From contig CM065309.1 of assembly GCA_033032175.1 (NCBI GenBank), positions 19,716,001-19,780,000 of the forward strand: 64,000 nt of DNA, read 5' to 3'. Position 1 is the first letter of the stretch. Each line of letters opens with the position of its first letter. This document shows, piece by piece, positions 26,701 through 37,300 of this stretch. The translations under genes and the position numbers were made by a program. A model generated the notes under the pieces. The model had not been told where the DNA came from and searched no databases. It was given only the letters and a program-made list of their open reading frames with translations. This DNA comes from Saturnia japonica (taxonomy: Eukaryota > Arthropoda > Insecta > Lepidoptera > Saturniidae).

Positions 26701-28281
26701 TATTAACACATGTACAGTTGAAAAAAAAAAGATATATCTGATCGAGTTTCTTACCGGTTCTTCTCAATGACTGGGATATTTTCCGAACCGACTGTAGTGT
26801 TTTGACGTTCATAAGTGCCTTCTTAGGGCCTAAATTGAATAAAGATGAATTTAATTTTGAAGACTATATTGAGAAAAACCACATTTTTTTTTAATTACCT
26901 AACTTAAGATTTTGATTGAAAAACTGAATAGAAAATTATTTCAGCTGAGAAAACACATGTCACGCCAAGCACAAGCTTACATGAAATAAATAATACAACG
27001 ACACTTTTTAAACTGGAACCAGGTGAATTCAACCCTATACTAAAATTATTTAAATTGCCCTCGAGCATCTTCTTACAACAAGGTGAAACAGGTGGGTAAC
27101 GTAGTAAGAAACATCTCTAAAAATCAATAAAATTGAAGTGTCTGTTTGTAATTTTAAACAACAGCTTTTTACTAAATGCATACGAAAAAAATTAGAATTT
27201 GGGATTAGCACAAACCAAATCAATTCGCTAAAACTACGATTTTGGGGCGCTTAAATAGCTTACGCTGAGTAAACCATAGGAGATATGTCAATGATCTTGA
27301 AAATACCTACAAAATAATAAGCGGTAGCATATGTCTGTCTTCTAAGGATCACCCGCAGTAAGCATTTTTGTGTTTAAAATAACAGGGAGCGGGATTAGCA
27401 CGATTCGCGCGTATGCCCGACCGACAGTATTTTGTATTTCACGCGAGCGCAGCCGCGGGCACAGCTAAAATGAAATAAAAACAAAAATACTATATCCAAT
27501 TTAGTACTCTATCTATCATTATCTTTTTAGTACTTTTTCCCTTTAATTTAATGACCAAAGTAATTAAACGACTGTCAAATGTGACGTCATTCGTTTTATT
27601 TACGTTTTGCAAAAAAAAATAACAATTGTTTTAAATCTTATTTATCAAGTTAATATGTTCGTCTAATTAATTTTTTTACAACTATCACTAATATAATGAT
27701 TAGGTAATTTATTTCTTATGATTATTTAACTTTTTTATTGAAAAGAATTCCATTATTTCTAGTTGGCTTGGTCACGTTGTATTGTTCATAATTCATTATC
27801 ATTTTTAATATACGTATAGAGAGAGATGTATTTGTTCGGACACTGTTCTGACCAATGTAGGTTCAAATCCTGCAATCAACCCGAGTTTTCGGTGCGGAAA
27901 AACATCGTGAAGCCATGGGGGCATGGTGGTTGGCTTTTTTGTAATGCCCAGTTTTTATTATTAAGTTTATTTTTAACGTACAATGGGAAGCAGTAACTAT
28001 TTTTAACATAGATGTAACACAGTATAAGATCGGCAATAATAGTTTGAATAAGATTACTTAGGCTGATAGCACACACGAAAATGGTCTCGTATTCCTATCC
28101 CGTTTTAACACAAGCGTATACCATTCTCTTACTCTTTCAAATTGCCGATATATATATTGTATTTTAAATCTATGATTTTTACAGATTGTATTTGTTGATA
28201 TATTATTGTTTGATTTTAGTGACTCTACAATCACCGTCTTCGAGTATACAACAAATAATATGTATAGATGGAAACAGCTAA
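8725..28281 (+). CDS. THAP and ZZ zinc-finger protein (442 aa, 11 exons)
   Basis: Exons: 8725-9007, 14508-14615, 16923-16994, 18176-18268, 20215-20269, 21091-21202, 22883-22980, 23936-24065, 25137-25305, 26945-27091, 28220-28281. Every junction is GT/AG, every phase fits, and the 1329 nt end in TAA. Residues 1-90 are a THAP domain: C6-x2-C9, FP at 19-20, W29, C54-x2-H57 then F. Residues 190-235 are a ZZ finger split over exons 5 and 6: C195DNC198, C209-x2-C212, FDLC218-x2-C221, H227-x2-H230, close in pattern to the p62/SQSTM1 ZZ. An acidic, low-complexity C-terminal half follows. THAP domains bind DNA; ZZ fingers bind peptides such as histone tails or N-degrons. The combination suggests a chromatin or degron-linked regulator (inference). 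I cannot name an orthologue. Introns of 1-5.5 kb are filled with mobile elements. Confidence 0.85.
9210..9497. mobile_element. Short inverted-repeat element (MITE-like)
   Basis: Left end ATGGCCAGGCTCAGCTTTCC and CATTGACATC reappear inverted at the right end as GATGTCAATGGAAAGTCGTA plus CGATGGCC. About 290 bp long, no coding capacity, in intron 1 of the THAP-ZZ gene. Family not identified. Confidence 0.5.
9757..10155 (-). pseudogene. Probable DNA-transposase C-terminal remnant
   Basis: Two overlapping minus-strand open pieces (10151-9945 and 9963-9757) appear to be one broken protein. The pieces contain VCRERKKFQNRNFMYPDTKF and GWLGCPMH...NNWCRSINK. The style resembles the C-terminal tails of THAP/P-type transposases. 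The link is weak, and it might instead be an unrelated element. Confidence 0.3.
10231..10400 (+). repeat. Two-copy tandem repeat of about 85 bp
   Basis: CCTAGGGGGTATTATC-GATCTGTA and CATACATATATGTAACTACC recur once after about 90 bp, with a small deletion in the second copy. It lies directly upstream of the gag fossil and could be part of an LTR or leader region (inference). Confidence 0.7.
10481..11875 (+). pseudogene. BEL/Pao LTR-retrotransposon gag remnant
   Basis: Broken gag-like polyprotein start. MPPKAINYDNDLRMLYAKGD opens a helical N-terminal piece; the frame is lost around 10710-10890. It resumes with the DUF1759-type region (10900-11169: DHEKLHYLVNKLTGKAKS). The frame shifts again at about 11170-11230, then a zinc-knuckle region of the C-x2-C...H-x4-C kind (11500-11680: CSLCHAHHDHIYKCSCF, CRRCQNKHHTLLHF). 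After another frame change, a Pro-rich linker runs to a stop near 11848. No protease, reverse transcriptase or integrase follows, and no LTR pair was seen. It sits in intron 1 of the THAP-ZZ gene. Gag normally packages the element RNA; this copy is dead. Confidence 0.8.
12040..13320 (-). pseudogene. Tc1/mariner-superfamily (IS630-like) transposase remnant
   Basis: Minus-strand fossil of a DDE_3-type cut-and-paste transposase. Start region near 13300 (NTQAQAVIHNVVLFLKEF), a helix-turn-helix part in another frame (ICGVSRATVERIKTE), the first catalytic Asp region (LDKTWVNQN-like, about 12720), then ICHAGSEK...DYHTEMNG and VIDNTSYHS with the second Asp (12385-12633), and QYNPIELIW with the third acidic residue, Glu (about 12210). 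The C-terminal helix reads NHTFNIADVEILLHNAIHNF. Several stops and frame changes make it inactive. Terminal repeats were not resolved. It lies in intron 1 of the THAP-ZZ gene, antisense to it. Confidence 0.75.
13588..13606 (+). repeat. Poly-C tract
   Basis: An uninterrupted run of about 16 C within a C-rich patch. Slippage or assembly error is likely at such a run, so the exact length should not be trusted. Confidence 0.9.
14741..15424. mobile_element. Foldback element with arms of about 220 bp
   Basis: Left arm 14743-14982 and right arm 15208-15423 are long imperfect inverted copies. GACCAGGG at the start answers CCCTGGTT at the end. GGATGAAACCCATTGGAAAA answers TTTTCCAATGGGTTTCATCC; GATCTGAGGTCGGGAAGTGG answers CCACTTCCCGACCTCAGATC. 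The spacer is A-rich with poly-A runs of 14 and more than 20 bases. No coding capacity. The whole unit, in intron 2 of the THAP-ZZ gene, could fold as one giant hairpin in pre-mRNA. Confidence 0.85.
15690..15910 (+). repeat. Dispersed repeat B, copy 2
   Basis: Begins AACAAGATGGCGGCTCCCTT, then AACCAAACTATATCACGCAA and CACTTTAAGATCCGTC. Full-length relative of 30095-30315 and of the partial copy at 2930-3115. Confidence 0.7.
17038..17460 (+). repeat. RTE-like retroposon tail, copy 1
   Basis: Starts TACTAGCTATGCCCGTGGCT and ends in GGAACAAGCAGACAGGCAGA then ACAAAAATTTTAAAATTG. This 'tag-ctg-tgcccg' to 'cagacagacaaaaattt' layout is very common in lepidopteran genomes as the 3' part of RTE-type or related elements. 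A close second copy lies at 21325-21690. Confidence 0.7.
18551..18640 (+). repeat. 21-bp tandem repeat, four copies plus a part
   Basis: Unit AACGAGTATACATCGCAACAG repeated four times (one copy has AACAAG), plus a six-base remainder. Because 21 is a multiple of three, it reads as a repeated NEYTSQQ peptide in one frame (open stretch 18455-18652), but no other coding support is seen. It lies in intron 4 of the THAP-ZZ gene. Confidence 0.95.
19550..19660 (+). repeat. Dispersed repeat C, copy 1
   Basis: GATGCTAATGAAAATATATTCAAG followed by AACTAACATGACA-TGTTAT is shared with 45298-45405. Element type unknown. Confidence 0.6.
20763..20985 (+). repeat. SINE-like repeat D, copy 1 with a partial duplicate
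   Basis: AAAACCCTACTCACCGCAGG then AACACAACACAAGGTTATA, GTATTCCACCAGTCGGACTA and AATTTCTCTGTACCCTA. The same order is found at 36472-36606. At 20945-20985 the head (TGGAAACCCTACTCACCACA) begins again and stops, so the unit is partly duplicated. Confidence 0.7.
21325..21690 (+). repeat. RTE-like retroposon tail, copy 2
   Basis: ACTAGTTGTGCCCGCGGCTC at the head, TTTACTCAGCGTAAGCCACT in the middle and TTCGCCGGAATAAACAGACA at the end. Collinear with 17038-17460, same strand. Confidence 0.7.
22540..22710 (-). mobile_element. tRNA-derived SINE fragment
   Basis: Read on the minus strand it has a pol III B-box-like GAGTTCGAATCGCTGC followed by GAAGGAAAACATCGTGATAA, the usual head-to-body layout of lepidopteran tRNA SINEs. 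Intron 6 of the THAP-ZZ gene. Confidence 0.65.
23440..23720 (+). repeat. Dispersed repeat E, copy 1
   Basis: Shared with 44440-44745: TATCG-TTGTTGTTT, a GAACT-TCTTGG block, GAGCGATAAG and an ATACTCGA-GTT tail occur in the same order. No coding capacity. Confidence 0.6.
24236..24375 (+). repeat. Short dispersed repeat F, copy 2
   Basis: TACCTCAAAGGTTGC... then TTTCGAAGATACGCCAGGGA and CTTCAAAATCAATGAAGTG. It matches 17672-17760, where ACCTCAAAGGTAAATTTCGA and AGATACACCAGGGGGAACTC occur. The match explains why the tempting exon-like stretch at 17672 was not used. Confidence 0.6.
26220..26860 (+). pseudogene. CR1/Jockey-like LINE, 3' end (reverse-transcriptase C-terminus)
   Basis: Open from 26350 to 26655. 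It reads the C-terminal tail of a non-LTR retrotransposon ORF2: PSQYILDNLMYIRKNI, then NIRNRDKLVVPCFRLSKTNK, FLGNSVRFYIKI and DLPNDKFKDHVKRVLLSKGYY. The catalytic YADD region is absent, so this is a 5'-truncated copy, as usual for LINEs. A 3' UTR follows to about 26860. Intron 9 of the THAP-ZZ gene. A second copy of the same kind lies inverted at 28590-28870. Confidence 0.75.
27225..27470 (-). repeat. RTE-like retroposon tail, copy 3 (inverted)
   Basis: Reverse-strand head AGCTGTGCCCGCGGCTGCGC and the internal ACAAAAATGCTTACTGCGGG and TTTACTCAGCGTAAGC blocks match the copies at 17038 and 21325. Intron 10 of the THAP-ZZ gene. Confidence 0.7.
27840..27925 (+). repeat. SINE fragment
   Basis: AGGTTCAAATCCTGCAATCA (B-box-like) followed by GTGCGGAAAAACATCGTGAA, the same kind of head as the inverted SINE at 22540-22710. 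Confidence 0.55.
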
Positions 28282-28589
28282 CGTAACATGAATATTGGAC
28301 TTGTCTTGAATTACCAATGAAAAGACATCGCCAATCAATCTCGTCGAGTCTTAAGGACTTAATTCTATTACCTAAAACTGTGCTAAAACGCTATTCAGAA
28401 AATTTTAAAGAGACCATTGGTAAAGCAAATTGTGATATTGTTATGTCAATGGTCATGATTTCAGAAGAACACAGTACTGTTTAATGTACTGAAGTGATGT
28501 AGATTTACTTGCTACACGTTTTGTCAGGTCTTGCATTGTTTATTGTTAAAATCAAAATATTTTTTAATCAATTTATGCCGTAAGAAAGC

Positions 28590-28870
28590 ACTTATGAATG
28601 TCAAACACTACCACCGGTTCGGAAAACATCCCAGCCATCGAGAAGAACCGACAAGAAACTCGATCGAGTTTCTGTGAACATCTTATTTTTTTTTATTGGT
28701 TTTTACATTAAACTATATACAGTTATTATCATTTTCAGTAGATTTACAGAGAGGGAATCACATTCTGACATCACCATCATTCACGTAATCAGCCGCCCCA
28801 TAATACCTCTTCGACAATAAAACTTGCTTAACATGATTCTTGAACTTATTATCCGGCAAATTTTATATCA
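28590..28870 (-). pseudogene. CR1/Jockey-like LINE 3' end (inverted copy)
   Basis: On the minus strand: LPDNKFKNHVKQVLLSKRYY then ADYVNDGD, the same C-terminal tail as at 26220-26655. The block CCGGTTCGGAAAACATCCCA and GAGAAGAACCGACAAGAAAC is the family's 3' UTR in reverse (compare 26750-26800). Confidence 0.7.
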
Positions 28871-29964
28871 TATATGTATCAGAAAGACATTTTTTTATCT
28901 CCCAGTGCCCTTTAGTACGCCTTGACGCCTGTTAATTTTGTCTGAGTTTTCCTATTTTTCTATGCCCTGACAACCTGCAGCGTTTGCAAGAGAGCGTAAT
29001 CGCTCACTTTGAGATCGATTTAGTCCAAAAATAATTATCTTTTGAATGTTCTGAAATACAATATAATATTAGGGAAGAATGACGACGACAGAAACTTCTA
29101 TGTATGTAAGCCTGACAGTATTTTAAAATTTAAGTTAAATTAATACTTTAGGTTTAAAAAGCCTGACTGAGTTTGATCTCAATTATTATTTTGTAATTTA
29201 GATTATAAGTTGATTTCCATTTAAATCAAATTTCGAGATAATATTATCATTTAAAAGGTTTTCTTCATTTAGTTTCTATATATAATTTATTATATGTTAG
29301 GTAAGTACAATAATCGTGTAATTTTCATACATGATATAATTATTAAATCTTTGATATGAAAATTAAAATAATGTATATTTATGTGTGTAAATGTATTTTT
29401 TCCTAATTTCCTTAAAAACATAAAAAATCTATTCAATAAAAGAAATTAGCTATCCGCGTCGGTCTGTTTGTCCGCTTACTACTTCTAAACCACGCAACGG
29501 ATATTTATACGGTTTTCAAGATTTGTATACAAAATACATTACAATTAAGTTTTTGTGTAGTACACAAATTCAATGTTTTGTAATGAAGTCGATCGCCATC
29601 GAAGGAGAAGAGTCACCGTACACAGCATCCAAGCGCTCATTGATTACGCTGCGCGATTTCCCTTCCAAAAACAAAAATCGAATCACCGACCGATATGGCT
29701 CTTTTTCCATTTTTCTAAAATCCGTGGACACGCCCGCTTCCACGCGCGATCAAAACAAAACTAAGAGTCCGATTCGGCTGAAATTTTGACAGTAGTTCTC
29801 TACGAGAATGTACTACACCAGGGCCGAGTAACCTTTTTGATGAAAGGGCCAATTTAAATTTAATTTTTTTTGGCGGGCCGCACATATATTAACTCTTAAT
29901 AATCTACGAAACTTTATTTATAATAAATATTGGAATTAAAAAAAAAGTAAAGATTGTAAACCCT

Positions 29965-30080
29965 AAAAACCCTACTATAGAGCTGAGAGGTTGTGGGTTC
30001 GATCCCCGCCCATGACTAACGTGTGTGATGAGCATAATTTTCAGTTGTATGTCTGGGTCTGGGTGTGTCTTGTCTCATGA
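29965..30080 (+). mobile_element. tRNA-derived SINE fragment
   Basis: GGTTGTGGGTTCGATCCCCG is a clear pol III B box. It is followed by ACGTGTGTGATGAGCATAAT and a GTCTGGGTCTGGGTGTGT tail. Confidence 0.65.
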
Positions 30081-30094
30081 CGATTTCAGTATCC

Positions 30095-30315
30095 TAACAA
30101 GATGGTGGCTCCCTTGTTAGAGTTTTCTATGGAGTATTTTTGGCATCTCAGAATTAATGATCCATGTTATTATTTCTAATCCACTTCACTTGTGCACAAT
30201 ATCCAAGCTTTATTATGCAAAATGCCACCTGTATTACACGATATTATAGGGCCAAACAACACAAATTTATGAATAAAGAACAAACACCACTACGTGACTG
30301 TTTGAGATCCCGCCA
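30095..30315 (+). repeat. Dispersed repeat B, copy 3
   Basis: TAACAAGATGGTGGCTCCCT at the head, CAAAATGCCACCTGTATTAC in the middle and TTGAGATCCCGCCAAAAACT at the end; collinear with 15690-15910. Confidence 0.7.
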
Positions 30316-31146
30316 AAAACTCCTAATTGTCTATAATTTTTAAGTGATTTTTTAAAGACTCGATAAATTAAATAGCAGAAAAAAGCCGTTGGAAAAATAT
30401 AGCATCAGCTACATATTATTTATTTTTACTGCGGTCTGCTATGTGCGCAGATATTCGTTTTAGCCATTTTGGCAATTATTGTTGGAGCTCGAGTTTTTTT
30501 ATTATATCGCCATCTATTGTATTGAACAGAAAATTGCTGTATGTCGTTTTAGTAATTTTTGTTGTTTTTTATTATAGTGTGATTGTTATTGACTATTGTG
30601 ATTCGCAGAAAATTCCACCGAATGTATCGAATACTAACTAAAATAAATTTTATTTTAATGAAATAATGGTGGAGGTCAAATGTATATTTACGCACAATAA
30701 TTTAACGATGTTTATATCTAGCTATGTAGCAGATATATGATATAACAGATCGAAAAAGCGCAGAAAAATTACAATCCGCATTTCGTTACATATCAGCTGT
30801 TCCAAGAGCTGATTGGTGCTTTTTGTGCGGGGATTTATGTCCTTGTTTCATGTGTGATTTTAGATTACCTATTTGTAAACATTAAATTTGTAAATTGCAT
30901 ATAATAAAATTTACTTTAAAAACACATTTTCTTATAGTTGATCACAACGAAAGAAAAGCGGAGTGGAGTTATTGAAAAAGACCCTTTCATACAAATAAAC
31001 ATATTAGAAACCGTACCTCTAATTATTTTTCGTAGAAACAAAATACTAACCACTAAAGAAAACTATCTGAAAAATAAAACGCATTTATTGGTGTTGGTTA
31101 ACTTTCAATGCATTATAATTGTGAAGTATCAAATACAACGAATTAA

Positions 31147-32889
31147 CCCTTTATGTCGCAAGGTCGTTAATTTTACAGATACTAAGTGGTAAATAGGGTA
31201 ATATTAACGGGAAAAATAATTTTAGAAATCTCATTAAAAAATGTATTAATTATTTAAAAAAAGCTATCTGTTGCAGAAATGCAACATAACATAAATAATG
31301 CTAAATAAATTAAGAAATATGAAAAAAAATTAAACAGTTGTTTTGCTTGTAACATAAACTAATCCCACTTTTTCGCAATTTGTCTGCGTATTTATATCCA
31401 CTGCAGCCTGAAAATTTGCACCTCATCCGCTTATAAACCCAAACTGGCCAGTGCCCATATTGGTCCAACCTCACATCTTTCGGAGGAACATGTTGAGCTG
31501 GACCTTTTTTCTTTTTATTTTGAATGAGACTTTCGACATCACTTCTAAGTTTTGTACGATTAACTGTTTTATATTTGCATAACGTATTTGCTATAGCCAC
31601 TCTGAATTCAGCAGAGTTGAGAGTTTTACTGTTACTACCCTTTTCAGCATTTATTCTTCAGATTAAAAACCACTAATTACACATAGCAAAGTCTAAGAAT
31701 TCGTAGATACCAACGTTTACTACGCAGTCTAATTTTGTAGTGGCCCATAACAGAATATAATAGGTCGACACCACTCGTATGTCGATTATATTCGGCTACA
31801 ACAAAAGGACGTTCAACAGAAATGTATGGCTTTCCAGACTTATCTCACCTTCTTACTACAGACGTTGGGTGTTTTCCTGCAAAATTGGATGCTAGCGTAA
31901 CAATTTTGTTATCTTTCCAAGCGAACACAGCCACGTCAACTCCATTGCAGTTACTGACCTGTTCTACAGACGTACCGCGCGGTTCTTTTTTAAAAAGTTT
32001 CTCATCTGGCAGCTTACAGTTGGGCATACGGTTTTTTCTTATAGTTCCTAAGGCTAAAATGCCGCGACTGGACAAGTATTCAATAAGCGGGACCGAGGTG
32101 TAGTAATTATCGAAAAACAGCCGGTAGTTCTGATTGGAAGGCACATTGCGGGCAAGGCGAACTACCACATTAGATGATGCCCCTAATTGAGGCTCGTCGG
32201 CTGTGCATCTGTTTTCCTGACCACTATATACTTCAAATTTATAACTAGGTCATTGCTAGGGTGCTGGTATCCTGAACTTCATTTTCCAAGTCAGGTGGTA
32301 CCACTGGGTCCTTATCAGAACTTTCGTGTTATTTGCCTGAAAGTCATATAGTGGATCAGCCACTTTGTCGTCGTCAGAACAGTCAAGGCCATCTTCACTG
32401 TCTTCCCATTCTGCTAGTATATTTTCAAGGTCCTGAATAGTCAAATTACGCAATTTATGACTCATTTTGATTAAAAAAAAACATTCAAATTGAAATAAAC
32501 TGTCAAAAAATCTATCACAAACGCGCAATGTTGCATTTATGCAACGTAACAAAATTACTCCAAAAATATTAAAAATACTTGTTACTGTAGAAAAATATTG
32601 TTGATTATTGAAATCCAAATATCAGTATTTAACCAATAAATGAAATTTTTGTAAACGAATTCCAAGAGTGCCAAACAGATTTGTACGCGTTCATCACCAT
32701 ATTCATTCATCACTTCAATGCAACATAGAATACAAGTGTCGGCGCCTCGTTATCTGATTTGGTACTAAATCGATAGAATGCTCTGTTGCCGATGTACAAC
32801 AACGAGTAAAGTCGATCTATCGGCATTCGCTATATTTTTACGTCAACTGGAATGGTATGTTGCAAAGTGCAACATGACTCTTTAAAGGG
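31147..32889 (-). mobile_element. piggyBac-like transposon fossil
   Basis: The left boundary is TTAA followed by CCCTTTATGTCGCAAGG (31143 on). The right boundary, read inverted, is CCCTTTAAAGAGTCATGTTG, preceded by TTAT in place of TTAA. The piggyBac-type terminal CCC and TTAA target fit. Inside is a minus-strand DDE_Tnp_1_7 transposase in pieces: an acidic N-terminus (about 32463-32256, QDLENILAEWEDSEDG), a catalytic part (32168-31845, LFFDNYYTSVPLIEYL and RKNRMPNCKLPD), a YISVERPFVVAEYN block in another frame, and a C-terminal CysHis tail (about 31600-31310, RCKFSGCSGYKYADK). Stops, frame changes and a gap around 32170-32256 make it inactive. Confidence 0.8.
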
Positions 32890-34314
32890 ATAAACGATAT
32901 GGCATTATTACTCATAAATATAATACACAGCGTTTTGCCCGAACACGTAATGCGGGCTAACACACTCACCTTTGCAAACTGTTTATGCTTTAAAATAATA
33001 TATTTCGCATAAAAAAATATTCTGCGCTTTGATTAAAGCATATCGTAACGCGTTTTGTGTTTGTAGCCATTGTGGAGACTTATGATTTTTGTATTTTTTT
33101 TTGTGATTGTGCTTATTATTTCATAAGTTGAATTTGATATTTATGTACCCATGCTTATGAAAAATATTTAATAAATTACCTATTGCAATTTTTATGTTTC
33201 GTTATTTACTACCTACCTTCCATTATCTAATAATATTTTATATATAAAATTTTAATTGGACTCTAGCTAGCAGTACTTGAAGCTCGGCAGTACATATTTT
33301 GAAGAAATACGCGAGACGATACGTTTTGTAACTCGACAGTATATTTGAGTAATTATAATAATAATAAGTTTTTATTTATTTGACCTCACATATTACTAAA
33401 TTAACTTAACCTAATATAATCAATAATCAATAGACAAAAATTGCAAAAAAAAGAAAATAACAAAATATGAGGTCTGGAGTCTGAAAAAAGTACAATGACC
33501 TGAACTACAGATTTCCAGACCCTCGTCCTCTTGATTACAAGTAATTACATTAATATATGTAAAATAGAATGAATTCGAATGGCATGTAGATTTGAGTAGG
33601 TACATTTCAAACTATTGAGATACTCTTAAATTATTTGTCATGTACCAGTACAAATGTACGGGTTCTTAAGTCCTACTTAAAATTACTAAGTGTGCCAGGA
33701 CTTCGTTTGGAGCAGACAAGCAAGGGAAATACCTCGCTGCATCATCGCTTTCTCTAAAGATATTTGAAACAACATGGACAATATAAGTTATATTTATATT
33801 TATTTTTTAGCAGTTATATTTTTCCAACTAGAGTCCTACATAAAATAGTATCGTAAGCGTCTCTCCGCAGCCTATGGACGCTTCCAACATCAGAAGCATA
33901 GTGAATTATCTATGATCAGAAGCCTCACATACAAGTTGTCGACTCTGTAAAAACCTTTTCACTCCTGTTTTTAAGAACAATTTTTTTTAAGTAATTAAAA
34001 AAAAAATTATACACTTACGCCTAACTTTTTTTTACAATTTGGAGATTATTGGTTTCTGCATAACAGTTTCAGCAATAGAGACGCCTATCTCATTACCTTT
34101 TCTCGTTTGCTATTCATATAATTTGTTATATACTTAACGTAATTACAGTTCACAATGAAAGATTACTATGGCTGACTCTTTGTTTCTCCCTCTACGGGTG
34201 TAAACATATTTTATACCTCTGAGCAGAAAAAGTTTTTTTTTTTTTATTAATAGCAATACTGATTATCTATCTGTCAAATTGAAATCATTCATTCAGTCAG
34301 TCAAACAATCGAAC

Positions 34315-37300
34315 ATGGATCTTATGGGTGCGAGATCTAATAATTGTAATTCATTTCCTAAATATGAAAGTGATAAGACTAATATTAATACTATTGAATA
34401 CATCTCATATAACGGTAGTAATATAATCCACAAACTATTTAACAGAGAGGTGAGTTAGAACTAGAATATTACGTGACAAAAGTCTAAGCTTGGTTCTTTG
34501 CATGGAATTTGTTTTTTTTACATGCCTTTTTTATTTTACATTTAGTGAACAGTTTCCAAAAGGATAGCTTGTTTTATCAAATAATTTATGCATGTTTCGA
34601 TATGCAACGCGTTATGGTAATAAGTTTCAATATTGTAAGGTGAAATAATGCCTTTCAACAATATTAAATAATTTATTTATTTATCATTTTAGTCTAAAAG
34701 TAATAGTAGGTATGTATAGTTTAATAATTTGTTATTTTTGGGACGAGAACTACTCGAAAGTTATTTATATTTATTATGTCAATAGATGTCTTTCTTTAAG
34801 TAGGAAATGTGTAGAAAAAAGAATAGCTTCAGTTTTTTTAATAAATGAAATGTGTATTGCGAGGTAATGTATATTTGTCTTTAAAAAAGTAGGTTAAATA
34901 TTATAAATTAAATTATTAAGCTAAAGCTAGTGCATGATTAACTTTCAAATATTATTCTTTTTTCAGATCTCAGGCTCGACATCAAGAAAACACAATGAGA
35001 GAAGTCGCAAAATATTCGATCGGATTCCACCTCGGCTGCGGTTTTGCCTCATGGATATTGTGCCAATGTCGTATCTGAGAGAACATGTGTTCATGGGATT
35101 CTCTCAGTGCGGGCAATTTCTTCTCAGTTTCACATATAGCTGCAATACTCAAGTATATTTCAGAGAAAGTTCAAAGTTTACGTAAGTATTTGTGCATTCT
35201 CATTATCCTAAAAGATGTCGCATGGAAAGATATTTTAATTTTCATGCCAGACTTAAACATACTGCTAAAATCAAAAACTAAGAAATTTAAAGTTATTTTC
35301 CCATTAGATGCTATGCCCTTAACATTTCTTAAAGTATTTTCTTCATAATCATTTGGTTATTCGGCTATTAAACCACAGATATTGAAATATGTAATTCATT
35401 TTGTCAAATGCCTATTATGTTCATAGTAGTTTCAGTGTATTGATTATGTAAAGTATAATAATATAAAAAAACTCCCAAGAATATGTTGAATTGGTTATTA
35501 AGAAATTGCAATATCAGTCAACAAAAATGCCTGAAAAGAAGTAAATATATATGAATTGAATAGTTTAAAAGTCCAGTGATAGGGTTTTTTTTGTACAGAT
35601 ATCTTTGAATAGTATAATTTTTAAGAAAGCTATGTAACAGAAAAATCTGTTTGGATTTTTCTCTCTACCTGGGTCAGCCTAATTGGTGAAATACCACCTA
35701 CACTTGCACACATAAAAGATTGCATCCAAATAGTCTCCTGCTGTGTTTCTGCAGCTACTTACTAGGTTACTAGAGTTCCTTCTGGGCACCAAGGTCAACA
35801 ATGCGTTAGTAATACCTCTGGTGTTAGTGATCACTGGTCATTGATATTTGATTATTAGAAGCCTCTATACAATTTATTATTATTATTATTAGTTATACAC
35901 TAACAGCATTAGGCTGATGCATGTATTTTATGTTGTGTTAAGTAGAGCACACAGAGGGGGCACTTATAATATGTTGTAGGCAGATCTGGTATATTATAAT
36001 AGCCATTAACTATTTTATATGTTTCAATTAGATTTCCTCTTTTTCTGCACTTTTCTAATGTTGTAAAACCAAGGATCCTGTAGTGATCTTCGTAGAGACA
36101 ATTTTTTAAATCTGCATCTATTTTCGTGGCTCTACTCAGTGTTCTTTCAGGAAGCTCAATATCTTTTTTAAAGTATGGGTTCCAGATCTGAAACGCATAC
36201 TCCAACAATGGCCTTATGTCAGTTTTATATAGTTTTAAAAATAGTGTCAATGTATAAAAATTCTTTTGTATAATATAGAGAATAGAATTAGCCTTTTTTG
36301 TTATAATCAGAATATGCTTTTCTTATTTTAAATTTGAAACTACAAGGTGCCAAACAAGCATAACATTAATATGCTAATAAATTTATACCCATACACTAAT
36401 GTTAGCTACTGTAGCCTATGAATACTTGTAATACCATAGGTATCACTAGTGTGTTGCCGACCTTAAACCCCCTCAAGGAGCTCTGGAAACCCTACTCTCT
36501 GCAGGAACACACCACAAGGTTATTTAACTGTGATTTTCTGTAGTATAATCCACCAGTCTGGCTACCCTAAGTAGAGAAAAATCTAAAAAAAAATTCTCTG
36601 TGCCCTATCTCTCTTTGACTTTGAATTTCTAAAGGAAACGTTCTTTCAGTCTCCATTTCTTGTCTTGGGTGCCGGGCCGGGTGGTGCGACCGGTACACAG
36701 CGTGCCACTCTTCGGGGATGATTGTGTGGACAGTAAAGTTACCATATCAATGGCTCAGTGGAAACACAACCCCGGTGTGCTAGTCGTCTATGGAATTGCG
36801 TAATGACATTTTTTAACCATAATCTTTTTTTATGAAATAACATAGCATAGTCATATTTTCACAACTGCAAATCAAAATTGGTATTTATGTATGTATGTTT
36901 GCTATACTTGGTTCATCCTAAGAAGGCTTGCATGACTCATGTCAAGTTGGAAGCTGTTTTTTTTTAGAGCTAAATATAGGTAATCGAGAATACGGAGAAT
37001 ACGATTATGCTTTAAATCAATTGCCCCTCGAGCTAAGAAGATGAAATAACAAAATTAAACTATAACAACAAATGAGAACAAATGCCTGATGCCAAACAAC
37101 AAGATCAATTTTTCTAGTCAAAATTCTTCGTTGCGTGTTGCTGCAGTAAAAATGTTGGAATTACGTTTTTAGAGTAAGGGCTTTCTCCCACGAGGCTATT
37201 CACAAGCTACGCGACTGAGATACGAGCACAACTAGTGGCGTGTGACTCATGATAAAGTTTGACAGTGAAACCGCGTAGACAACGCATATTGGCGTGTGCG

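Larger units (their letters stand above)
28282..34314. other. Intergenic repeat field between the THAP-ZZ gene and DCAF15
   Basis: Six kb without a host gene. It contains an inverted LINE 3' end, a SINE, repeat B copy 3 and a piggyBac fossil (each listed separately). The rest (28880-29950, 30320-31140, 32890-34314) is AT-rich with no recognised feature. Overlapping open frames at 29523-29789 lie in a GC-richer patch of unknown nature. Confidence 0.6.

Noticed and set aside
29523..29789. Overlapping plus-strand open frames in a GC-richer patch
   Set aside because: Two frames are open at once, with no motif and no splice signals; probably an unknown repeat.
35085..35348. 87-codon reading across the DCAF15 exon 2 donor
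   Set aside because: It is in a different frame from exon 2 and mostly intronic; the exon 2 frame has the clear DCAF15 match.
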